Below, piece after piece: positions 10,275-17,289 of a DNA stretch of 17,289 bases. Position 1 is the first letter of the stretch; each line of letters begins with the position of its first letter. The DNA lies in NCBI GenBank assembly GCA_021029095.1, contig JAJOHG010000485.1, positions 1 through 17,289 on the forward strand. The letters run 5' to 3'. The notes below the pieces were generated by a model, which saw only the letters and a list, made by a program, of their open reading frames with translations, made no database searches and had not been told where the DNA came from. This stretch comes from Phellopilus nigrolimitatus. Its lineage: Eukaryota; Basidiomycota; Agaricomycetes; Hymenochaetales; Hymenochaetaceae. The translations under genes were made by a program, and so were the position numbers.

Positions 10275-10709
10275 AGCTCGACGCTCACTGACGTTGACGT
10301 ATAGGACGAAGGTGGCGCAGTGACCGACGCGCTTCGCGCTTCACGACGTGCAGCCGCCGGCACCGGCTATCTCGGCCTTATTCTGACTACGGCTAACTAT
10401 GGTCGAATGTCTTCTGCTTTCCATTTTCATTCTGGATCAGTCAGACAGCCTGATATTTATTCCTGTGTTCAAATGTACTCAGTGGAATCAGAGACACCTG
10501 GCCCCATGACCGTACTGGAAAAATTGGGAATACCCATAACCTCGATTTTCAAACTGGATCTCGATACACAGCGCTCTACACCGTACTTTCACAGAGGTTA
10601 AATACGGAATCCGTCATCGTCATCATCTCAGTACGCAGGCGAATGAGCTTGATTCTAGAATATCTTACGGCATAGTGGGTGTCTCGACGGTCTTTGCTGT
10701 CCACGAGAC

Positions 10710-10720
10710 CACGGACCGTG
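10710..10720. repeat. Small palindrome CACGGACCGTG
   Basis: Five-base arms surround one central base. GTCTCG (10681-10686) and CGAGAC (10704-10709) form another inverted pair just upstream. These may be regulator sites for the esterase but could be chance. Confidence 0.3.
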
Positions 10721-10760
10721 TGCTAACGGATTAACATCGGGATGCGGGCCCTGTATTGGT

Positions 10761-10780
10761 GCTATGTGCTCGCACATAGC
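10761..10780. promoter_or_regulatory. Perfect 9-bp dyad upstream of the esterase TATA box
   Basis: GCTATGTGC and GCACATAGC are perfect inverted arms with a 2-base centre. The dyad lies 33 bp before the TATA box, a typical place for a dimeric regulator site. The binding protein is unknown. Confidence 0.4.
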
Positions 10781-10813
10781 GAAAATATACGGTGCATGAT
10801 ACTTTTTTGGACG

Positions 10814-10821
10814 TATATAAA
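10814..10821 (+). promoter_or_regulatory. TATA box of the secreted esterase gene
   Basis: TATATAAA lies 84 bp before the ATG, which would place transcription start about 50 bp before the coding region. A strong TATA box suggests regulated rather than housekeeping expression. Confidence 0.65.
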
Positions 10822-10897
10822 GCAGAGCTGTCCCTGGAGCAAGTGACTCGGTCCCAGCTATAGATTCCCCTACGCTAAAGCCCTAGCAATCGCAACG

Positions 10898-12267
10898 ATG
10901 AGAATTAGCGGGATGCTCGAGCTTGCTGTCTTGTGCCTTCTTTCTGTCTCTGTTTCTGCCAAGCTGACCTGGGGAACGACTGAGTTTCTGTTCACGTTTG
11001 GAGATTCCTACACGACCGACGGCTTCAATATTTCTGCCGGCGTCGACTCTCCTGTTCCAGGATCTGTGAGCTTCAACTTCAACTTACTTGGACTCGGTGT
11101 CACAATTAAAGGCATTCCATCTCAGACATCATCTAATGGCCAAAATTGGGTGGAATTCTTAAGTTCATTAGAAGCGTTCTGTCGAGTCAACTTGTGCTGA
11201 CTCAACTCGGAAGGTGGAACATACAACGTTACGGACACTAAGGTCTTCAACTTGGCATCGGGAGGCGCCACGATTGATGCGAGCCTGGTCACTCCCTTTG
11301 AGCCGACGGTCCTGTAAGTAACAATTTATTAGCGTCTACAACCTTCAGTCGGCTGAATATTCCCTAAGCTCCATCGTTGACCAAGTTACTCAGTTCAATG
11401 AGTTCCTTGCCCCCAAGCCCATCGGTGCGCAATGGAGCAGCAATAATAGTTTGTTTGCAATTTGGATCGGCATCAACGACGTCGTAGGTAGTTGGTCTTC
11501 CGTATGCTTAGCCTTGCTAACATCGCTGCGGACACGAAGGGGGACTCATTTGATTTTGTATGATCAAACTCTTAGCATTCCTAACATGATTGATTCTCAC
11601 CGAGTCTTTAGACAAATGTTACACAAGTCGGGTTTCACAAAGTGCTCATGGCTCGACTCTTCGGACAGGTCGGTCTTCATCTGATCCTGACATTTAGTCA
11701 ATCAATTGAACCAAGTGTATAGGTTGAAGACCTATATGAGAAGGGTGCTCGTTCTTTCCTATTTTTGACCGTCCCGCCGACAAATCGCGCCCCGCTGCTT
11801 CTCGTGCAGGGACCCGCGGTGACCGCACAGATAAAGAGCGCCCTTGCGGATTACAACGAGCAGCTCGTCGAAAACGTGAAGGCCTTCCAGGCTAACCATA
11901 CCGACCTCGATCAAGTCACCGTTTTCGACACACAGCCGATTTTCAACACACTTCTGGACGATGCGCAGACCTTTGGCTTTGTGAACTCCACAGGATTTTG
12001 CGATGCATACCAGAACGGAACACCGGAAATTACTACCCAGATCGCGCCCTGTGCGCCAGTATCCAGCTATTTGCAAGTGCATTCTCAACGTCCACTTCAG
12101 TCGATTGACTGATACATACTATCGCTTTGTTAGCTGGCTGAACACGCTCCATCCTCTCTTCACGGTTCATAAGTGAGTGATAAAAATACCGCAGTGCTTT
12201 TATTAATACCAACTGGTGCATGGGCAGCATTCTGGCGCATGCCCTTTCAACCGTCCTCAGTGCTTAA
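10898..12267 (+). CDS. Secreted SGNH/GDSL esterase resembling carbohydrate esterase family 16
   Basis: Eight exons (10898-11065, 11126-11162, 11214-11313, 11369-11501, 11612-11668, 11723-12072, 12134-12172, 12228-12267) join in phase to 307 residues. Residues 1-21 form a signal peptide (hydrophobic core, SVSVSA before Lys22). Block I is FTFGDSYTTDG with nucleophile Ser37; SASGG-like block NLASGGAT follows at 81-88; GIND at 136-139 is block III; WLNTLHPLFTVH near the end holds the catalytic His (His288 or His294). The family removes acetyl groups from plant polysaccharide fragments outside the cell. Several Asn-X-Ser/Thr sites are present. The intron before exon 7 starts with GC (GCAAGT), which is needed for YFWLN. 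Intron 1 is 60 nt with no stop. Intron 4 (110 nt) is the longest in the window and its ends are the least certain. Asn285 sits where many SGNH enzymes have the triad Asp. Confidence 0.85.
12073..12133 (+). other. Probable GC-AG intron in the esterase gene
   Basis: The donor reads TT|GCAAGT and the acceptor TTGTTAG|C. This is the only junction that keeps phase and yields the expected YFWLNTLHP. GCAAGT is the usual form of GC donors. Confidence 0.75.
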
Positions 12268-12896
12268 AAATACAGAGGTCAGAATCATGTATAAATTACA
12301 AGAAACGAATCGTATTAAGCATTGCACATGTATATACAGTTGTATACCCGAATATCCGAGTCCTCGTAGGAAGGGATAAATTGAAAAATTATGTTGTCCA
12401 CGACAGACACAGAATAGTCTGAATCGAGTTTCATGACACAAAGTCATGAGCCGCGAAGAGCACTAAAGGGCAAAACGGTTCACTGAATCTGCAACGAGCC
12501 CTTCTCCAGTTCCAAACCATTTTAGGGGAGGATTATGTGAGCAAAGCATGGGCGGGGGAGAAGTAAGAGGGGAGCAGGAGCAGGAGATGTGTCGCGAGAG
12601 GAGAGTTTGAGATATCGCTCCCCTAAACGGCGACGCAGCACACCGAAAGGTGGGTCTTACATCAAAGCCATACGCAAGACACGCGGCCCTGGAACGAAGT
12701 AAAGGCATCCAAGCGTTGCAGATATGAGCGAGCCCGAGGTGCCAAATCCTCAAGACGCTTTTCCAAAATCCCGTTCACTCTCATCACATGGTCATAAAAT
12801 AGTAAACCTAAATTGACCCTCATAGTGTGAATCTTTGAGCTGAACGTACACTTGAGCTAACCGGGGCTAGCTCTCATGACGAATCTAAGAACATAG

Positions 12897-12904
12897 ATAT
12901 AAAT
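12897..12904 (+). promoter_or_regulatory. TATA-like box without an assigned gene
   Basis: GATATAAAT lies about 105 bp before the 20-codon ORF at 13008 and over 740 bp before ILV2, too far to be the ILV2 TATA box. It may serve a short unannotated transcript. Confidence 0.3.
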
Positions 12905-13007
12905 CCCTGATGCGTCTCTGGGCAGCGACCATCAATACTACCAGACCCAGCTAAAGCCGATCGAGGAGGACTGGAATACTCAGAACTTAGCCCGCTCGCG
13001 AGAAAAG

Positions 13008-13070
13008 ATGTCTTTTAACGTCTTGTACGGTGCGAGCGTCGCGGCTTTGTATCTGTCGTGGAAGTTGTGA
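13008..13070 (+). CDS. Possible micropeptide ORF or first exon of a small unknown gene
   Basis: The frame encodes MSFNVLYGASVAALYLSWKL, 20 residues, mostly hydrophobic and able to form one short membrane helix. Its support is only the upstream TATA-like box. It could instead be the first exon of a spliced gene (a possible donor is AA|GTTGTG at its end). I do not recognise it, and a chance ORF of this size is common. Confidence 0.15.
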   Translation: MSFNVLYGASVAALYLSWKL

Positions 13071-13537
13071 AGAAAGAAACGAAGCAAGCATAATGACATA
13101 AAGGCAGAGCAGTTCCCACGCATCGTTATGGCTTCCATAGATTGCAAGAAATCCCTAATTATACAATAGCTGTGGACGCCATCGATGTCGGCTTGAATGG
13201 ACGGTGTGTTTATGTTGTCTCACCTGAAAGCTGATATTTTTGTTTGTTTTTGGCACTTGCATGCAGATGTGCTAGGTTTTGCACAACTGAATGCATTCAT
13301 GATATCTAAGCAAGATTCTTCCGTATAACAGTCTGGCTGTCTGTACTGAATAAGCATGACGTATCAGCTGTTCTGGAGCTTCAATGCATGCAATGAGCAT
13401 CATCGGATGTACGACGACGTCTGGGGGCAAAGTCTGCGGGCGAAAGGCAAGAACGAGGACGCTTGAAAGTGGATGATCGGCACTTCCTTTTCTAGCATAG
13501 TTTATCGACCGACTAAATCCGAAGAAGGCCCATAAGT

Positions 13538-13546
13538 ATCGAGTCA
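13538..13546 (-). promoter_or_regulatory. Possible Gcn4/CPC1-type site upstream of ILV2
   Basis: The minus strand reads TGACTC here, preceded by G, matching most of the RTGACTCAY consensus but not its last two positions. It lies about 105 bp before the ILV2 ATG. General amino-acid control of ILV2 is known in fungi; the site itself is an inference. Confidence 0.3.
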
Positions 13547-13651
13547 CTGAGCAGCTCTAAAAATTAGGTCTGTCTTGGGCACCACTAGCTTTCTTCCTCC
13601 CCCTTGCTGGCATTCTCTTCATCCCGTGCTCGCCGCCGCTTGACGACGACG

Positions 13652-15918
13652 ATGCCTATCAACGTTGCCCGCACCATCCGCGTGCCCTCCGCGGTACCCA
13701 AAAAACGTCCTGCTCAGTGGTCTCGTAGCAGGTCGACCGCTCCGAGTGCCTCCATCTTCGAAGCGAAGACAAAAATCAGGGATGCTCGCCAGCTCAGCCA
13801 GTCGTCTGTTCGGGATGCAGTCACAGCACCAAGCGTGTACGTCGATTCTTATTAGAAATTATGTGTTTGAGACGCTGAAGATGGCCATGCAGACGCCCAA
13901 GCCCCGCACCTGGTTTCCAGCAGCTCCCGGCAAGGCATAGTGTCCGTGAACCAACCCCTCTTGTTCAACAACACTCCAAACCTCTTGAGGTCCTCGATTC
14001 CTCTTTCGTCGGCATGTCGGGTGGCCAGATATTCCACGAGATGATGCTAAGGCATGGTGTAAAGCACATGTTTGGCTATCCAGGCGGCGCTATTCTCCCT
14101 GTCTTCGACGCCATCTACAATTCAAAACATTTCGACTTTGTCCTTCCCCGGCATGAGCAGGGCGCAGGGCATATGGCGGAAGGCTACGCGCGTGTCTCAG
14201 GCAAGCCCGGCGTCGTTCTCGTCACTTCGGGTCCTGGTGCGACAAACGTTGTGACCCCTATGCAGGATGCGTTAAGCGATGGTGTACCGATGGTTGTATT
14301 TTGCGGTCAGGTGGCTACGTCTGCCATTGGGTCGGATGCTTTCCAGGAGGCGGACATTGTCGGCATCTCGCGGAGCTGCACGAAATGGAACGTCATGGTG
14401 AAAGACATTGCTGAGCTACCTAGACGCATCAACGAAGCCTTCAAAATTGCTACCTCAGGTCGGCCTGGTCCCGTGCTCGTCGATCTTCCCAAGGACGTCA
14501 CTGCAGGAATTCTACGGACTGCTCTCCCGTACAAGGTTACGACACCTGGTTCGCCTCTTGGTCTCCCTTCAAACCCGCTCCAGTCGATGCAACCACCGAT
14601 CGACATGCCTTTGATTCAGCAAGCTGCTGATCTCATCAACCGAGCGAAGAAGCCCGTAATATATGCTGGACATGGCATCCTTTCATCTCCCCTTGGTCCC
14701 AAGTTGCTCGCTCAACTCTCGAAGGACGGTCATATACCTGTGACGACCACCTTGCACGGTCTTGGCTCCTTTGACGAGACGGACGAGAAGCACAGCTTGC
14801 ACATGCTTGGTATGCACGGAAGCGCGTACGCCAATCTGGCTATGCAGAATGCCGACGTTATCATCGCGCTCGGCAGTCGATTCGATGACCGCGTAACAGG
14901 CAAAATCGATTGTACGTATTCTCCACGTTAAGTGACAACATATTTAATCTGACTTTATCATAGCTTTTGCACCTGCCGCGCGCGAGGCAGCTCTCCAAGG
15001 CCGCGGAGGCATCATTCACTTTGAGATTCAGCCAAAAAACATCAACAAAGTGGTTGAAGCAACCGTACCTATTCTCGGAGATGTCATCTCTAACCTCGCT
15101 GCCCTTGTCCCTCTCGTCCACTCCTCAAGCGCTCGCCAGGAGTGGTTCTCGCAGATTGAGGCATGGAAAAAGAAGTATCCGTTCACCTACATAAAGAGCA
15201 AGGCGGGTGAGAGCATGAAGCCGCAGGAGGTCATCGAGGAGCTCGATCTTCAGACTCGTCACAAGAAGGACCAGGTCATTATCACGACGGGCGTCGGCCA
15301 GCATCAGATGTGGGCCGCGCAGTTCTTCCGGTGGAGGACGCCAAGGTCGATGGTGTCGTCCGGTGGCTTGGGTGTGAGTGTATCAACCCCTTCGGGTCTG
15401 CTATCCCAGATACTGACCCTTCTCTTTCTTTTTCTTCTTCATAGACTATGGGCTTCGGGCTCCCGTCAGCGGTGGGTGCCAAGGTTGCCGCGCCTGAGAA
15501 GATTGTTATCGATATCGACGGCGACGCGTCCTTCAGCATGACTGCCATGGAGCTCCAGACGGCTTCGCAGTACAACATCGGGGTGAAGGTAATCGTTCTC
15601 AACAACGAATTTCAGGGCATGGTTTTGCAGTGGCAAGACCTGTTCTATGACGCGCGGTACTCGCATACACGGATGACAAACCCCGATTTCGTCCTGCTCG
15701 CTAGGTCGATGGGCGTACACGCCATCCGCGTGAACAGCGCGGAGGAGCTCCCGGAGAAGATGAAGGAGTTCCTCGAGTACGACAACTCGAAGCCCGTGCT
15801 TATGGAATGCACGGTGGAGAAGAACGAGCATGTCTTCCCGATGGTGCAGGCTGGCAAAGCTTTGCACGAACAGATTTTGCATCCGTCGTTGAGGGAAGCG
15901 GCTAAAAAGGCGTTATAA
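13652..15918 (+). CDS. ILV2: Acetolactate synthase catalytic subunit, mitochondrial
   Basis: Four exons (13652-13836, 13893-14911, 14964-15373, 15445-15918) join in phase to 695 residues. The enzyme condenses two pyruvates, or pyruvate and 2-oxobutyrate, in the first shared step of valine, leucine and isoleucine synthesis, using ThDP, Mg and FAD. The first 60 or so residues are Arg/Ser-rich, as expected for a mitochondrial targeting sequence. MSGGQIFHEMMLRHGVKHMF (103 onward) opens the catalytic core; Glu150 in RHEQGAGHMAEGYAR is the ThDP-activating Glu; TSGPGATN follows. The ThDP/Mg motif runs from IDGDAS (562-567) to NN (591-592). Trp601 is the herbicide-site Trp (yeast Trp586), but residue 203 is Ala where yeast and plant enzymes have Pro. 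The start is the only in-frame ATG in exon 1. Intron 1 (13837-13892) is required: it joins APSV to RPSPAPGF and leads in frame into REPTPLVQQ. The gene converges on GTR1. Confidence 0.95.
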
Positions 15919-16157
15919 TCTTCTAATTCGCCATCACTGTCTCTTACTCGTGGTTCACCTATCTTTTTCCGCCCTAATATTCAATGTATTTGCATCTGCT
16001 ATAGGCTTGCCTCATTTTGCAAGCGTGTATACTCACGTCCTTTTGTATGTTACACCTTGGATTTACAGGAACTTGGAACGAAGACAGAATTAGTAATCAG
16101 CGTGTCGATCATGAAAACCATATTCGACATGCAGGTTCAAATCATAGAGGCCTAGTA
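15919..16157. other. Convergent 3' intergenic region
   Basis: These 239 bp separate the stops of ILV2 and the Gtr1-type gene. The region is AT-rich and presumably holds both poly(A) sites. No gene was seen. Confidence 0.5.
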
Positions 16158-17289
16158 TTAATTAATAGAATCTGCTTGCAGCTCTTCAAATTTCTGGCGC
16201 GCAAGTCGGATGTTGATCTTAATAGCAGCTGTTTCTAAATGGTGCAGCAAACAGTCAGAACTCGGGATGACGATAGATCGAGTGGAAACGTACCTATTGT
16301 CGGATCATGTACAACGACCATGATATACGTGTTCTTTGTCAACTCGTCCAGCACAGCAGTGTATTCAGGTAGTTCCATGTCTAAACAGCGGAATTCTTCA
16401 CGCATTCGCACGCAAGCGTGTTTGAACGCCTTGATCAGCTCAGATGTCCGCTCGTAACGCGTCGATTGCAATTGGTGAGGGTCAGGACATCCCGTTGCTT
16501 TTGCTGTCAAGTCTGATGATGACGAGCCATCACTGGTTGCTGTATGGTTGGTACAGCGGACTCGCGCTGCGAAGGTCGCGATGACAAGAAAGGTCGTACG
16601 CTCGAAGAGGATAACCTCGGTCGCACTGCACGCCTCGGCGAATGTCGTTAGGTGCTTGGTGAGGATCGCAGCATTTGGGATGAGCGTGTGTACGATGCGC
16701 GACCAAGCCTGGGGGTTGAACTGTAAGACCTTATCCGGTGCAAACGGAAAGCATCACAAACGCACCTTGTACAGACTCTCGTCGTAAATGCTCGTCCCAA
16801 ATATAGTGATGCCTACATCCCCACTAGCCTCTTGAAGATCTTTCGTCTTCTTCTCCAGGATCCCCTTCTTAGATGCTCGCACAAGGTCCATCTTATGTAC
16901 CAACAGAAATACCACTGCGTCCGGGCTGTACTTCTTCAGCGCATCGAGGCAGTCGCGGTAGTAGACAAGATCCTTGTCCATCTCGCGAGACTCGACATCA
17001 AATACGTAGATAAGCACGCCGACGTGCTGGAAGATAGTTGAGCGTTGAGTTGAGAGATACGAGTCCATGAAGGAGTCCTGTCCACCGCAGTCCCAGAGGT
17101 TGAGTATGAGGTCGCCAAGGAAGCGTACATGATTCTGCTCGACGTCGATCGTTGCACCGAGGCGAGAAGTGAGAGATGCCGGATTATTCGAGCTGCAGAA
17201 CACGTCTCGTCATAATCCATGCTCGATGCGAAAAGGCGGCGCCATACAAGATGACGGAGCGCATGGACGTCTTTCCGCTCCCCGATGCA
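16158..17289 (-). CDS. GTR1: RagA/Gtr1-type small GTPase (5' end outside window)
   Basis: Exons 17289-17248 (partial), 17192-16766, 16708-16294 and 16234-16158 join in phase to about 319 residues. Only some 8-10 N-terminal residues should be missing. Gtr1/RagA pairs with Gtr2/RagC on the vacuole and signals amino-acid sufficiency to TORC1. The P-loop ends SGSGKTSMRS at the window edge; RLGATIDVE, the G3 motif NLWDCGGQDSF and the G4 motif HKMDLV follow, and VLIYVFDVESRE is diagnostic of RagA/Gtr1 rather than RagC/Gtr2. The C-terminal roadblock domain includes LFERTTFLVIA, RYERTSELIKAFKHAC and NTYIMVVVHDPTIE, ending RQKFEELQADSIN. Between FLVIA and RYERTSE lies a Ser/Thr-rich segment about 25 residues longer than in the yeast protein, with no intron signal removing it. 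The acceptor CCCCCAG at 16709 is chosen over TTACAG upstream because it gives LYKAWSRIV. Confidence 0.92.

Larger units (their letters stand above)
10275..10897. promoter_or_regulatory. Divergent promoter region between AP-2 mu and the esterase
   Basis: This 623-bp region separates the two start codons. It holds a TATA box (10814) and dyads (10710-10720, 10761-10780) on the esterase side. A 93-codon ORF at 10320-10601 shows no family features and is not called. Confidence 0.6.
12268..13651. other. Long intergenic region, no convincing gene
   Basis: Nearly 1.4 kb separates the esterase stop from the ILV2 start. It contains a purine-rich tract (about 12530-12615), a TATA-like TATAAA near 12898-12904 followed by a 20-codon ORF (13008-13070), an intron-like CT- and T-rich acceptor context ending GCATGCAG near 13265, and a pyrimidine-rich stretch (about 13585-13625) just before ILV2. 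Minus-strand ORFs at 12463-12753 and 13272-13547 show no domain features. Confidence 0.5.

Noticed and set aside
10320..10601. 93-codon plus-strand ORF in the divergent promoter
   Set aside because: No recognisable domain and no ATG context or splice pattern; lies in regulatory DNA.
12463..12753. 96-codon minus-strand ORF after the esterase
   Set aside because: Cys/Pro/Ser-rich low-information protein read from a purine-rich tract; no family features.
13272..13547. 91-codon minus-strand ORF upstream of ILV2
   Set aside because: No domain features, and it would overlap the likely ILV2 promoter.
13604..13651. Upstream extension of the ILV2 reading frame before the ATG
   Set aside because: It has no ATG; the first one in frame is at 13652, and the sequence upstream is pyrimidine-rich leader.
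13893..13955. Apparent frameshift in ILV2 where a Pro-rich frame ends just before the REPTPLVQQ frame
   Set aside because: Splicing 13837-13892 in phase 2 joins exon 1 directly to the correct frame, so no frameshift is needed.
16131..16147. GGTTCAAATC resembling a tRNA T-loop (B box)
   Set aside because: Flanking bases do not form a T stem or acceptor stem, there is no A box at the right distance, and it overlaps the 3' flank of the Gtr1 gene.

Overview
The window reads as nuclear DNA of a filamentous basidiomycete, most likely an agaricomycete. Genes lie close together on both strands. I can reconstruct about 45 introns, nearly all 40-72 nt long with GT..AG ends, and the spliced proteins resemble fungal forms of the families named. 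No prokaryotic features were seen. All exon maps were made by eye from reading frame, splice consensus and protein-family similarity; no transcript or database was consulted.

Layout, left to right: (1) 1-1846, minus strand: the N-terminal part of a large protein that continues past the left edge, tentatively a phosphatidylinositol 4-kinase of the Stt4/PI4K-alpha type. (2) 1847-3256: a divergent intergenic region holding a 796-bp transposon-like element (2320-3115) with 25-bp identical inverted ends, a TA target duplication and extra internal copies of an 18-bp motif. (3) 3257-4292, plus: an FAHD1-type acylpyruvase/oxaloacetate decarboxylase. (4) 4459-8149, minus: a 1043-residue SAPS-domain protein (Sit4/PP6 phosphatase partner). 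(5) 8465-10274, minus: the AP-2 clathrin adaptor mu subunit, starting with a 9-nt exon. (6) 10898-12267, plus: a secreted SGNH/GDSL esterase resembling family CE16, with a TATA box, an upstream dyad and a probable GC-AG intron. (7) 12268-13651: a long region with no convincing gene. (8) 13652-15918, plus: the acetolactate synthase catalytic subunit (ILV2), with alanine at a known herbicide-contact position. (9) 16158-17289, minus: a RagA/Gtr1-type GTPase whose first few residues lie beyond the right edge.

The genes do not form a metabolic cluster. Two have links to TORC1 signalling (the Gtr1 GTPase and the Sit4-associated SAPS protein) and one is clathrin machinery, but linkage here looks like ordinary fungal gene packing. 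The least ordinary items are the inverted-repeat element with its asymmetric 18-bp repeats, the very small terminal exons of the SAPS and AP-2 genes, gamma-ear-like motifs in the SAPS tail, and the Ala203 state of Ilv2. I found no sign of a wholly new multi-gene system.
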